Source: Maribacter flavus (GTDB taxonomy: Bacteria > Bacteroidota > Bacteroidia > Flavobacteriales > Flavobacteriaceae). From it: 64,000 nucleotides of DNA. Of the stretch, positions 17,569 through 25,978 are shown in pieces. Positions within the stretch are counted from its first letter, which is position 1. Each line of letters starts with the position of its first letter. Under the pieces are notes generated by a model that was not told the origin of the DNA, made no database searches, and saw only the letters and a program-made list of their open reading frames with translations. The stretch lies in the NCBI RefSeq assembly GCF_008386635.1, contig NZ_VUOE01000002.1, forward strand, positions 1,005,848 to 1,069,847. Reading direction: 5' to 3'. The position numbers and the translations under genes are program-made.

Positions 17569-19833
17569 ATGGAAGAGCATCAAAAGCCGATAGTACAGAT
17601 ACTTCAAAAACATTTTGACATTTCAAATCCCATAATATCGGGGATGGAGGGGTATGAAAGCAAGAATTATAAAATTGAATGTACGGACCAAAGCTACGTG
17701 CTTAAAATTTATGATGCATCGGTCGCTAACAAAGCGAGCATCGATGGGGAATCCCACATCCTTAGGAATCTTCAAAATTTAAAAGGCTATAATTTTCCAG
17801 TCCCGATAAAATCCAATAGCGGCGCAAACTGGATTGAGGAAAATGACACGTTATACCGACTACTATCTTTTGTAACCGGAGCGTTTCTCGGCAACATTCC
17901 CCGAAACAAATCCATGGCTCGTGAACTGGGTGCATTTTTGGCCGAAATGGATGACAGGACCATTGAAATGTACGATGCTCCCACCATGGCAAAACAAACA
18001 CCTTGGGACCTACGCCTTTTTTATAAAAACGAACCCCTCATAAAATACATTCCAAACCCCAAGCATCGGAGTTTGGTTACGTATTTCTTTTTGCAGTTCA
18101 AGGAAATGGTGCTTCCGTATCAGGAGGAACTGCGAATGGGCATCGTTCATAATGACGCGAACGAATGGAACGTGCTTACACGTAACAATTCCATATCGGG
18201 CATTATCGATTTTGGGGATATGTGCCACACCTGGACCATAAATAATCTTGCCGTGGCCATTACGTATTACATGATGGATCAGGAACCCCCCTTGGAATAT
18301 GCCGTGGAGCTTATCAAGGGATACCACGCCATAAGACCCTTGGAGGTCCTGGAACTGGACGTGCTCTATTATTTGATTGCGGCACGTTTGTGTACGAGTG
18401 TCTGTAATTCGGCATACGCCAAAAAACAAAATCCGGATTCCGAATACATCACCATCAGCGAGGAATCGGCCTGGAACTTAGTACATGTTTGGCTCACCAT
18501 CAACCCAATAGCGGCACAAAACACCTTTAGAAAGGCCGCAGGTTATCCGCCTTTGCAAACGAATGCCCTGGAAAAACAACTGAAACTCCGGAAACAGTTT
18601 ATAAGCAACTCCCTATCGTTGAGCTATACAGAACCTATTCACATGGTCCGCTCTGCCTTCCAATATATGTACGATGCAAAGGGCAATACCATTTTGGATG
18701 CCTATAACAACATCATGTTGGTGGGGCATTGCCATCCCAAGGTGGTTCAGGCAGCACAACGGACTTTTGCCCGACTCAATACCAACACCCGCTATGTGTA
18801 TGACGAGCTACAGTCCTATAGTGTGAAACTGTTGTCCAAATTTCCCGACTCCCTGAACAAGGTGTTTTTTGTGAATTCTGGCAGTGCCGCTAGCGACCTG
18901 GCCATCCGCTTGGCACAGACCCACACCAAAAAAAGGAAGGTCATGGTCATGGAACATGGATACCATGGCAATACCCGTTTGGGCATCGATATAAGTCATT
19001 ACAAGTACGGGCACAAGGGTGGACCTGGAAAAAGGGACTATATCCTTGAGGCATCCATACCCAAGATTTTCGGTGCTGGATTCGGCAGCGAAGCGGAAGC
19101 CACTAAATTTTATGTTGAGAAAACACATAAAGAAATTCAAAATCACGAATCGGAAATCAGTGCCTTCATTGCGGAACCCATTATTGGGTGTGGTGGTCAA
19201 GTACCTTTGCCAAAAGATTACTTAAAAAACATCTATCCGAAAATCCGTGCCCAGGGAGGGGTATGCATCAGCGATGAGGTACAAGTGGGCTTTGGCAGGT
19301 TGGGAAAGTATTTCTGGGGATATGAAATGTACGATGTGGTTCCGGATATTGTCATCATTGGGAAACCTATGGGCAACGGGCATCCTATAGGTGCCGTAAT
19401 TACCACGTCTGAAATTGCCCAAAGTTTTGAAAACGGGCTGGAATTTTTTAGTTCCTTTGGTGGCAACCCCGTTTCCTGTGCAATTGGCGAAGCGGTTTTA
19501 GGTGTTATCCATGAAGAACATTTGGATACCGAAGCCCAAAATACAGGATCGTATCTAAAAGGCCGTTTGAAGGAATTGGGGAAACAATACCCAGAAATAG
19601 CCGATGTGCGCGGAGAGGGACTTTTTCTTGGTGTGGAAATTATGGACGAAAAATTTCAACCTGATACGCTGTTTGCACAATACTTAAAAAATGGCTTGCG
19701 CATGGAAAACATTCTAATTGGAACGGACGGACCGGCGGACAATGTCCTAAAAATAAAACCCCCGCTTTACTTCAACAAGGAAAATTGCGATACGCTCCTA
19801 AGCCAAATTGAAAAGCTTTTGCAGAAGAAATAA
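17569..19833 (+). CDS. fused APH-type kinase and class III PLP aminotransferase/phospholyase
   Basis: 754 residues with two enzymes in one chain. Residues about 1-330 are an aminoglycoside-phosphotransferase/homoserine-kinase-like domain with the catalytic loop HNDANEWNVL near 194 and IIDFGDMCH holding the magnesium-binding Asp. Residues about 345-754 are a class III aminotransferase (IHMVRSAFQYMYDAKGNTILDAYNN; FFVNSGSAASDLA; EPIIGCGGQVPLP; DEVQVGFGRLG; VIIGKPMGNGHPIGAV with the PLP lysine near 599). In animals separate enzymes of these two families act in sequence: hydroxylysine or ethanolamine is phosphorylated, then the phosphate is eliminated by a PLP phospholyase. This suggests an amino-alcohol kinase/phospholyase here; the substrate is inferred. 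Confidence 0.82.
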   Translation: MEEHQKPIVQILQKHFDISNPIISGMEGYESKNYKIECTDQSYVLKIYDASVANKASIDGESHILRNLQNLKGYNFPVPIKSNSGANWIEENDTLYRLLSFVTGAFLGNIPRNKSMARELGAFLAEMDDRTIEMYDAPTMAKQTPWDLRLFYKNEPLIKYIPNPKHRSLVTYFFLQFKEMVLPYQEELRMGIVHNDANEWNVLTRNNSISGIIDFGDMCHTWTINNLAVAITYYMMDQEPPLEYAVELIKGYHAIRPLEVLELDVLYYLIAARLCTSVCNSAYAKKQNPDSEYITISEESAWNLVHVWLTINPIAAQNTFRKAAGYPPLQTNALEKQLKLRKQFISNSLSLSYTEPIHMVRSAFQYMYDAKGNTILDAYNNIMLVGHCHPKVVQAAQRTFARLNTNTRYVYDELQSYSVKLLSKFPDSLNKVFFVNSGSAASDLAIRLAQTHTKKRKVMVMEHGYHGNTRLGIDISHYKYGHKGGPGKRDYILEASIPKIFGAGFGSEAEATKFYVEKTHKEIQNHESEISAFIAEPIIGCGGQVPLPKDYLKNIYPKIRAQGGVCISDEVQVGFGRLGKYFWGYEMYDVVPDIVIIGKPMGNGHPIGAVITTSEIAQSFENGLEFFSSFGGNPVSCAIGEAVLGVIHEEHLDTEAQNTGSYLKGRLKELGKQYPEIADVRGEGLFLGVEIMDEKFQPDTLFAQYLKNGLRMENILIGTDGPADNVLKIKPPLYFNKENCDTLLSQIEKLLQKK

Positions 19834-19880
19834 ATTATATACTTTTATACAAACCAATTAACTAAGAAAATTATTCCCCC

Positions 19881-20243
19881 ATGAAAGATATAGGTCTTGC
19901 CTTTTTTAGAATTGCTGTTTCTGCCATGATGCTTACCCATGGCCTTCCCAAATTTCAAAAACTGATTGCCGGTGACTTTGAGTTCGGAGATCCCATTGGA
20001 ATCGGGGCCGCGCCATCCCTTTTTCTAGCGGTCATCGGGGAGTTCATATGCCCTATTTTGATTATTATCGGTTTTAAGACCCGCTTTGCGGCGATTCCCG
20101 CTGCCATTACCATGGCCGTTGCAGGATTTATAGCCCATGCTGCCGACCCCTTCGGCACTAAGGAAAAAGCCCTGTTGTTCCTTGTCGCCTTTATTACCAT
20201 CGCCTTATTGGGTCCCGGAAAATTCAGTATCGACAAAAAATAA
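19881..20243 (+). CDS. DoxX-family membrane protein
   Basis: 120 residues, four membrane segments. Typical DoxX start: DIGLAFFRIAVSAMMLTHGLPKFQKLIAGDFEFGDPIGIG, then PSLFLAVIGEFICPILIIIGFKTRFAAIPAAITMAVAGFIAH and a last helix ALLFLVAFITIALLG with the final GPGKFSID. Family members are inner-membrane proteins tied to redox or sulfur stress; a precise role cannot be read here. It stands 47 bases behind the fusion gene and may be co-transcribed. Confidence 0.88.
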   Translation: MKDIGLAFFRIAVSAMMLTHGLPKFQKLIAGDFEFGDPIGIGAAPSLFLAVIGEFICPILIIIGFKTRFAAIPAAITMAVAGFIAHAADPFGTKEKALLFLVAFITIALLGPGKFSIDKK

Positions 20244-20418
20244 GGAAACTACGATCGGGCAAAAACAGATGGGTTTGAAAACGGCTATATGTAACTAAAG
20301 CCTTATCGAATAGGATTTGGCCAAACGCCTTGCGCATTGCCCATCCGCATTTAAGAGTTAGGGGTATAGCGTTCTGCAAATTGCACAGAAGTCTTCTCAA
20401 AAGGTATTTTCCATAAAA

Positions 20419-21420
20419 TTAAAGAATCCTATACAAGAGTTCCTTTAATAAATCCGACTGGTCCATACTGGAGGCATTCACCCCCTTCCCCTTAAGGTCG
20501 AGTTCCCTAAGATTGGCAATGATCTGACTCACCCGTTTCATGGGAAAGTTTCGGGCGGCCGTTTGATATTCACCTACAAAGTAAGGGTTGATTTTAAGCA
20601 CACTGGCCACATTTTTAGGTGAGTGGTCTTTGAGTCCGTGGTACTGCAACAATTGCGTAAAGAAACTGTGCAGTAAGGTAATGGTGAGCACAAAGGGATT
20701 GTCCTTCGGGTTTTGGGCAAAGTAGTTGACTATTTTGGTAGCCTTTAAAATATTCCGTTCGCCAATGGCCTTCTTCAGCTCAAAATTGTTGTAATCCTTG
20801 CTGATGCCAATATGCTGTTCTATATCCTCTGGGGTAATTTCCTTTTTTTGGGGAATGGCCAATTTTAGCTTCTCCAGTTCATTGTTGATCCTTCCCAAAT
20901 CCGTACCCAGGTACTCCACCAACATAATGGCCGCTTTGTGGGAAATGGCGTAGCCACTGGAAACCAAGGTCCTTCGCAACCATTCCGAAACCTGGTTCTC
21001 GTACAGCTTGTTACTCTCAAAAACGACCCCGTTTTTTTTAATGTGCTTGTAAAGCGTTTTTCGCTTGTCCAACTTCTTGTACTTATAACAGAAGACAAGG
21101 ACCGTACTCATTTGCGGATGTTCCGCATAGGAGCTCAAGCTCTCAATGGTCCTGGACAGGTGTTGCGCCTCCTTTACGATGACCACTTGTCTATCGGCCA
21201 TCATAGGGAATCTCTTGGCATTTCCAATTATATCGTCAATGGTAACATCCTTACCGTACAAAATCATTTGGTTGAAGCCCTTTTCCTCTTCGGTAAGTAC
21301 GGAATCGGCAATATAGGATGAAATTTTATCAATGAAATAGGCTTCCTCCCCATGGAGAAAATAAATCGGTTTTATCTTCCCTTCCCTTATTTCATTTACG
21401 ATTTGTAGTGCTTCATCCAT
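20419..21420 (-). CDS. holA: DNA polymerase III subunit delta
   Basis: 333-residue clamp-loader subunit that opens the sliding clamp. It has the AAA+-like N-terminal domain (IYFLHGEEAYFIDKISSYIADSVL, FNQMILYGKDVTIDDIIGNAKRFPMMADRQVVIVKEAQHL, CYKYKKLDKRKTLYKHIKKNGVVFE), the central LVEYLGTDLGRINNELEKL helix region and the collar domain ending SQIIANLRELDLKGKGVNASS-DQSDLLKELLYRIL. Starts at ATG on the minus strand, 26 bases from the divergently read HsdR_N gene. Confidence 0.93.
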   Translation of the reverse strand: MDEALQIVNEIREGKIKPIYFLHGEEAYFIDKISSYIADSVLTEEEKGFNQMILYGKDVTIDDIIGNAKRFPMMADRQVVIVKEAQHLSRTIESLSSYAEHPQMSTVLVFCYKYKKLDKRKTLYKHIKKNGVVFESNKLYENQVSEWLRRTLVSSGYAISHKAAIMLVEYLGTDLGRINNELEKLKLAIPQKKEITPEDIEQHIGISKDYNNFELKKAIGERNILKATKIVNYFAQNPKDNPFVLTITLLHSFFTQLLQYHGLKDHSPKNVASVLKINPYFVGEYQTAARNFPMKRVSQIIANLRELDLKGKGVNASSMDQSDLLKELLYRIL

Positions 21421-21446
21421 TCGGAAAAAATCATCAAATTTGTACC

Positions 21447-21893
21447 ATGCAGCCCCTTAACTTTCCCAAGTATGACTTTCGATTCAAAAATAGTCAAAAT
21501 TCGGCCCTTATTTTTGACATCGTTCGCAAAAAGTTCGTAGTACTTACCCCAGAGGAATGGGTGCGGCAGCATGCCCTGATGTTCCTTAGCATCGAAAAAA
21601 AGTATCCGCTGAGCCATATCAATGTTGAAAAACAGATCCTATACAACGGGTTGCGGAAAAGGTATGATATCGTCGTTTTTAATCCAAACGGTTCCATACA
21701 TCTCCTGGTGGAATGCAAGGCACCACACATCAACATTTCACAAACCACCTTCGACCAAATTGCCCAATACAATTTTAAACTGAAAGCCAGCTATTTGATG
21801 GTTACCAACGGATTGGAACATTACATGTGCCAGATGAATTTCAAAGAGGAAAAATATATTTTTTTAAAGGAGATTCCTGAATTTAGCCGTTAA
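21447..21893 (+). CDS. orphan HsdR N-terminal-domain (PD-(D/E)XK) protein
   Basis: 149 residues made of only the type I restriction enzyme R-subunit N-terminal domain: RKKFVVLTPEEWVRQHALMFL, RKRYDIVVFNPNGSIHLLVECKAP with the D...E-x-K nuclease core, and ITFDQIAQYNFKLKASYLMVTNG-type continuation. There is no helicase part and no hsdM or hsdS nearby, so it is a stand-alone protein, not a restriction system. The frame is open from 21408, but ATG 21447 gives the sensible start (MQPLNFPKYDFRFKN). Divergent from holA, and only 12 bases before the glycosyltransferase gene. DNA-repair nuclease is possible. Confidence 0.8.
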   Translation: MQPLNFPKYDFRFKNSQNSALIFDIVRKKFVVLTPEEWVRQHALMFLSIEKKYPLSHINVEKQILYNGLRKRYDIVVFNPNGSIHLLVECKAPHINISQTTFDQIAQYNFKLKASYLMVTNGLEHYMCQMNFKEEKYIFLKEIPEFSR

Positions 21894-21905
21894 TTTGCAC
21901 TCGTT

Positions 21906-22910
21906 TTGAAGCTTGCCATCGTCATACTCAATTGGAACGGAGAGGTTCTCCTGGAACGCTATTTGCCATCGGTAGTGAAATATTCCGAGGGCCTTGCCGA
22001 TATCTATGTGGCCGATAATGCTTCTACGGATGGTTCCATCGAATTCTTAAAGCGACACCATCCGGATGTCAAAATAATTAAAAATAGTTCCAATGGCGGA
22101 TTCGCAAAGGGATACAACGATGCCCTGAGACATGTGAAGGCCGACATTTATTGTTTGCTTAATTCTGATGTTGAAGTCTCAAAAAACTGGCTTGCCCCGG
22201 TTATCGATTTTTTCGCACAGCGTTTGGATGTGGCCATTGTACAACCAAAAATACTGGACCTCCTGAAAAAAGACCATTTTGAATACGCAGGGGCCGCAGG
22301 AGGATTTATCGACCAGTTGGGCTATCCGTTTTGTAGGGGAAGGATATTCCAAAGCCTTGAAAAAGACCAGGGCCAGTACGACGATACGCGCGAAATTTTC
22401 TGGGCCACGGGTGCCTGTATGTTCGTACGCTCCGCAGTATTCTGGGAATTGGAAGGCTTCGATGCCGAATATTTTGCCCATCAGGAAGAAGTGGATTTTT
22501 GTTGGAGGGCCAAAAATCTAGGCCATAAGGTATATTATTTGGGCACAACCAAGGTGTACCATTTAGGAGGATCTACCTTGAGCAATATGAACCCAAGAAA
22601 AACTTATCTTAATTTTAGGAATTCCCTCTTTTCCATAACAAAGAACCTGCCAAGAAGAAAGGCTTTTTTGATCATTTTAATTAGGTTATTGTTGGACGGT
22701 ATCGCCGCCCTCCGATTTATTTTTCAGTTAAGGGTCCGGCATTGCTTTGCGATATTACGGGCACACGTGAGCTTTTATAGTAAATTTAGGGGGATGTACA
22801 AAAAACGTGAGAAAGCTAAATTCATATTAAAATATTATATTGTAAAATCCATTGTATGGTCTTACTTCGTAAATGGAGTAAAGAATTTTAACATTTTAGT
22901 AAAACATTAA
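21906..22910 (+). CDS. family 2 glycosyltransferase
   Basis: 334 residues, TTG start at 21906 (KLAIVILNWNGEVLLERYLPS). GT-A fold motifs: YVADNASTDGSIEFL, KNSSNGGFAKGYNDAL, LNSDVEVSKNWLAP with the Asp of the DxD-like site, EIFWATGACMFVRSAVFWELEGFDAEYFAHQEEVDFCWRAKNLG, the rhamnosyltransferase-type acceptor block. C-terminal hydrophobic basic segment (AFLIILIRLLLDGIAALRFIFQL) indicates membrane association. Likely role: addition of a sugar to a cell-surface polysaccharide; donor unknown. Confidence 0.9.
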   Translation: MKLAIVILNWNGEVLLERYLPSVVKYSEGLADIYVADNASTDGSIEFLKRHHPDVKIIKNSSNGGFAKGYNDALRHVKADIYCLLNSDVEVSKNWLAPVIDFFAQRLDVAIVQPKILDLLKKDHFEYAGAAGGFIDQLGYPFCRGRIFQSLEKDQGQYDDTREIFWATGACMFVRSAVFWELEGFDAEYFAHQEEVDFCWRAKNLGHKVYYLGTTKVYHLGGSTLSNMNPRKTYLNFRNSLFSITKNLPRRKAFLIILIRLLLDGIAALRFIFQLRVRHCFAILRAHVSFYSKFRGMYKKREKAKFILKYYIVKSIVWSYFVNGVKNFNILVKH

Positions 22911-22943
22911 CGAAGAACCACTATAAACGATTGTCAAAAACTA

Positions 22944-22951
22944 TAATTTTG
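22944..22951 (+). promoter_or_regulatory. -7 promoter element of ompA (TAATTTTG)
   Basis: Exact TAnnTTTG, 52 bases before the ompA ATG. No TTG 17-23 bases upstream, so the -33 part is poor. Confidence 0.4.
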
Positions 22952-23003
22952 ATTCCGTTTTAGTAAACAAGTAAATAACAAACATTAATATAGTAAAGCA
23001 ATT

Positions 23004-23861
23004 ATGAAAAAAATCGTTTTAGGCTGTCTTGGAGTAACGCTATTATTATCTTCCTGTGTTTCACAGAAGAAATATGCCGATCTTGAGGCAAAACAAAAAG
23101 AGACCCAAGATTTATTAAATTCGGCAACCGTTAAGTTGAATGATTGTTTGGAAGAAAAGGCAACTGCTTCTTCAAGGCTACAGACCTTAGAAGACCAAAA
23201 CGCCTTCTTAAAAGCCAACAATCAAGAATTAATCAACAACATGGGCAATCTTACTACCTTAACTACAAAAGGAGCTGAGAACCTAGAGAAATCCTTGGAA
23301 AGTTTGAAAGAAAAGGATTTGACCATCCGCAAATTAAACGATGCCATTACACGAAGAGACTCCGTGAACCTTTCTTTGGTACAGAGCTTAAAAGGAGTTT
23401 TGGGCAACTTGGATGATGAGGATATTGAAATCAGCGTTGAAAAAGGTGTAGTATTCGTTTCTATCTCCGACAAATTGTTGTTCAGCAGCGGAAGCTACAA
23501 CGTAACCAACAGAGCTAAGGAAGTTCTTGGAAAGGTAGCGAAGGTTGTAAACAATAAGCCAGATTTCGAGTTCATGGTAGAAGGTCATACAGACGATGTG
23601 CCTTACAGAAGTGGAGTCCTATTGGATAACTGGGATTTAAGTGTTAAAAGAGCGACTGCAGTTGTTAGAATACTTCAAAATGATTTTGGTGTAGATCCTA
23701 AACGTATGACCGCTGCTGGTAGAGCTGAATATGTTCCGGTATCGCAAACCGAAAAATCCAAAAACAGAAGAACAAGAATCGTGGTGCTTCCAAAAATCGA
23801 TCAGTTCTATAGCATGATCGAAGAGGGAATGAAAGACCCTGCCATTAACGGTGGAAGATAA
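23004..23861 (+). CDS. OmpA-family peptidoglycan-binding lipoprotein
   Basis: 285 residues. Lipoprotein signal MKKIVLGCLGVTLLLSSC with the lipidated Cys in the LSSC lipobox; a long coiled coil (about 25-135: KYADLEAKQKETQDLL, LQTLEDQNAFLKANNQELINN); C-terminal OmpA domain with MVEGHTDDVPYRSG, DNWDLSVKRATAVVRIL and NRRTRIVV, including the L-S-x-x-R-A residues that hold diaminopimelate. It should tie the outer membrane to the cell wall. A degenerate paralogue lies at 32043-32816. A strong hairpin terminator follows. Confidence 0.92.
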   Translation: MKKIVLGCLGVTLLLSSCVSQKKYADLEAKQKETQDLLNSATVKLNDCLEEKATASSRLQTLEDQNAFLKANNQELINNMGNLTTLTTKGAENLEKSLESLKEKDLTIRKLNDAITRRDSVNLSLVQSLKGVLGNLDDEDIEISVEKGVVFVSISDKLLFSSGSYNVTNRAKEVLGKVAKVVNNKPDFEFMVEGHTDDVPYRSGVLLDNWDLSVKRATAVVRILQNDFGVDPKRMTAAGRAEYVPVSQTEKSKNRRTRIVVLPKIDQFYSMIEEGMKDPAINGGR

Positions 23862-23886
23862 TTTCCTTGAAAAAAATATAGTAGAA

Positions 23887-23917
23887 AAGCGGCTCTAAAT
23901 TGAGCCGCTTTTTTTAT
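23887..23917. terminator. bidirectional rho-independent terminator
   Basis: AAGCGGCTC (23887-23895), loop TAAATT, GAGCCGCTT (23902-23910), then seven T on the plus strand and an A-run on the other side. It ends ompA and also the minus-strand gene 23914-24105, whose stop overlaps the T-run. Confidence 0.9.
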
Positions 23918-24105
23918 TCCGATTTTTTCGGTGATTTCAGATAATCGAATAAAACCAAAACGAACAACCCGGTCCAAATCAGGCGATAGACCCAAATATG
24001 TACTTCAAAACCAAAAAACTGACCCGTATCCCCCATCCCAAAGAAACTATAGACTACGGTGAGTATAGCAATGGCCATTCCAATAATCAGTATTGTTTTT
24101 CTCAT
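23914..24105 (-). CDS. small two-TM membrane protein
   Basis: 63 residues, ATG start, two hydrophobic segments (TILIIGMAIAILTVVYSFFG and VYRLIWTGLFVLVLFDYL), a short GDTGQFFGFEVHIW loop and a basic tail. Such small proteins are frequent in Flavobacteriaceae; no function is assigned. It ends in the terminator shared with ompA. Confidence 0.6.
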   Translation of the reverse strand: MRKTILIIGMAIAILTVVYSFFGMGDTGQFFGFEVHIWVYRLIWTGLFVLVLFDYLKSPKKSE

Positions 24106-24324
24106 TTGTCTAATTTTATATAGCTTTTGAATAAAAACCCATCTTTCATTTTAGAACAACGAATGTCTTCAAAAAGTTTGTAGATCAAAATAAGATAATT
24201 TGGAATGGAGAAGTAGAATCTTTATTTGGCTTGTTCTCGATACGATTTTTCGTACCTCAAAATCACTCGAACTGACAACGTATTGAGATTACCAATTCCC
24301 GATTAAATTTGTACAAATTACACC
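24106..24324. other. spacer with a candidate interspersed repeat
   Basis: Between the small membrane gene and sua5. 24230-24278 holds TTGTTCTCGATACGATTTTT followed by CGTACCTCAAAATCACTCGA, with a TACG/CGTA stem and an outer TCGA/TCGA pairing. Closely similar words recur in many flavobacterial genomes in my recollection; copy number here cannot be counted from one window. Confidence 0.35.
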
Positions 24325-24945
24325 CTAAATAATATCAATATCCCCCTTTCCTTCCCTGATGACCTCTGGAAAACCTGTGGACAAATCGATAATGGTTGAA
24401 GCTACATTGCCCCCATACCCCCCATCGATCACAACATCCACCAAATTATCCCACTTTTCATAGATCAGTTCTGGATCCGTAGTGTATTCCAAAACATCAT
24501 CATCATCCCGAATGGATGTTGAAACAATGGGATTTCCCAAACCTTGTACCAAGGCCCTGGCAATGTTATTGTCCGGCACACGTATTCCCACGGTCTTCTT
24601 CTTTTTAAAGTCTTTGGGCAAGTTGTTGTTCCCCGGCAAAATAAAGGTGTAGGGTCCGGGTAAGGCCCGTTTTAAAATCTTAAAAGTGGCCGTATCTATT
24701 TGCCGGGCATAATCGGAAAGATTGCTTAAATCGGCACAAATAAAGGACCAGTTGGCCTTTGCCAATTTTATTCCCTTAATGCGGGCTATTTTCTCCAAGG
24801 CCCTTGAATTGGTAATATCACATCCCAGCCCGTAGACCGTATCCGTTGGGTAAATCACAAGCCCTCCCTTTCTCAAGACCTGCACCACCTTGGCAATCTC
24901 CTTGGGATTGGGGTTTTCCTCATATATTCTGATAAGTTCGGCCAT
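24325..24945 (-). CDS. L-threonylcarbamoyladenylate synthase (Sua5/YciO/YrdC)
   Basis: 206 residues. It makes threonylcarbamoyl-AMP for the t6A modification of tRNAs that read ANN codons. Motifs: GGLVIYPTDTVYGLGCDITN, ARIKGIKLAKANWSFICADL, LPGPYTFILPG, VGIRVPDNNIARALVQGLGNPIVSTSI and STIIDLSTGFPEVIREGKGD. ATG at 24945 (MAELIRIYEENPN) is preferred over the TTG 7 codons upstream. A three-hairpin repeated element lies directly upstream (24951-25050), between this gene and the GH16 gene. Confidence 0.92.
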   Translation of the reverse strand: MAELIRIYEENPNPKEIAKVVQVLRKGGLVIYPTDTVYGLGCDITNSRALEKIARIKGIKLAKANWSFICADLSNLSDYARQIDTATFKILKRALPGPYTFILPGNNNLPKDFKKKKTVGIRVPDNNIARALVQGLGNPIVSTSIRDDDDVLEYTTDPELIYEKWDNLVDVVIDGGYGGNVASTIIDLSTGFPEVIREGKGDIDII

Positions 24946-24950
24946 ACGCT

Positions 24951-25050
24951 TTATTGGCACCGCCAAAGGGTTTAATACCCCGAGGCTTGCCTCGAAATTA
25001 AAAGTTCGTTTCTATAGAATGCCTCGTGGGCTTGCCCCGAGGTAGTTTTT
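24951..25050 (-). repeat. three-hairpin intercistronic element, copy 1
   Basis: Read on the minus strand it begins directly after the GH16 stop and ends 5 bases before the sua5 ATG. Hairpins: CCTCGGGG-caag-CCCaCGAGG; CGAGG-caag-CCTCG; and TTGGC-ggt-GCCAA (24954-24966). Copy 2 at 31931-32030 has the same order and orientation relative to its downstream gene, and the last 28 bases (24951-24978) are identical. Looks like a REP/MITE-type element or a shared leader. Confidence 0.6.
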
Positions 25051-25935
25051 TTACTTCTGATATACCCTTACATAATCCACTTCCATGACAGCTGGGAAAA
25101 GACTTTCGTCCACACCTTCAAGACCGCCCCAATTTCCTCCAACGGCAATATTCATCAAAAAATAAAAAGGTTTGGAAAAAGGCCAGTTTTCGGCACTCGG
25201 GACAGTGGGCCTCAAAAAATTGAGTTGCACATTATCTTCTGTGTCAATGTAAAATTTGATGTATCTATCGGTCCAAAGCACCCCATAGATATGAAATTCT
25301 TCCTCTATGGTTTCCAGTGGTACCGGCCCAGAAGTTATTTGGGTCCCCTTTACGTGGTTGTTGGCCGTACTGTGCAGGGAAAAATGAACCTCGTTTGGAC
25401 TGTAGCTCACATATTCCATAATATCGATTTCGCCACAAGCAGGCCATCCCGCGGTACTGATGTCGTTCCCCAACATCCAAAGTGCGGGCCAAATTCCCTT
25501 TCCCTTATAATCAGGGATTTTGGCCCGAATCTCCAATTTACCATACTTGAATTCCTTCTTGCTGTTCAACCTGGCCGAAGTAAAATTGCTCCCGCCCAAG
25601 GATTCCTTTTTCGCGATGATCTTCAGCGTACCATCGCTAACTTCCACATTGCCTTCATCGAGATAATTCTGAAGTTCATTATTACCCCAACCGTGATTTC
25701 CAGTCTCAAGTTTCCAATTTTCCTGGGAAAGATCCGTTCCGTCAAACTCATCGCTCCAGACCAATTCGGCATCGTCCCAATAATTTGAAGCAAAAACATC
25801 TTCTATATCTTCAGGAGATAGATTAGTTTCTTCTAAATTTCGATTTATTGGTTCATCAGAATCTGAAGAACCTTGGCAGGAAGCCATAAAAAAGGAAAAT
25901 GCTATGAATGCTACAGATAAAGTATGTTTCATCAT
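25051..25935 (-). CDS. GH16 endo-beta-glucanase (laminarinase-like) lipoprotein
   Basis: 294 residues, lipoprotein signal ending FFMASCQGS. Single GH16 domain: WDDAELVWSDEFDGTDL, NWKLETGNHGWGNNELQNYL, KYGKLEIRAKIPDYKGKGIWPALWMLG, the catalytic ExDxxE in GEIDIMEYVS, the substrate-facing FYFLMNIAVGGNWGG and VDYVRVYQK at the end. Members cut beta-1,3-glucans such as algal laminarin, fitting a marine flavobacterium; the exact glucan is inferred. No carbohydrate-binding module and no SusCD pair beside it. Confidence 0.92.
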   Translation of the reverse strand: MMKHTLSVAFIAFSFFMASCQGSSDSDEPINRNLEETNLSPEDIEDVFASNYWDDAELVWSDEFDGTDLSQENWKLETGNHGWGNNELQNYLDEGNVEVSDGTLKIIAKKESLGGSNFTSARLNSKKEFKYGKLEIRAKIPDYKGKGIWPALWMLGNDISTAGWPACGEIDIMEYVSYSPNEVHFSLHSTANNHVKGTQITSGPVPLETIEEEFHIYGVLWTDRYIKFYIDTEDNVQLNFLRPTVPSAENWPFSKPFYFLMNIAVGGNWGGLEGVDESLFPAVMEVDYVRVYQK

Positions 25936-25978
25936 TTGAAAAAAAATTAATCCAATTTAGTGATTAAGTCATAAAACG

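Noticed and set aside
21447-21893. Type I restriction system
   Set aside because: Only the HsdR N-terminal domain is present; no helicase, hsdM or hsdS in the window.
22931-22951. TTG plus TAATTTTG as a full ompA promoter
   Set aside because: Spacing is 10, outside the 17-23 range; kept only the -7 element.
25225-25788. 187-residue plus-strand open frame
   Set aside because: Lies wholly antisense to the GH16 gene, has no motif and an odd residue mix; a shadow of the real gene.
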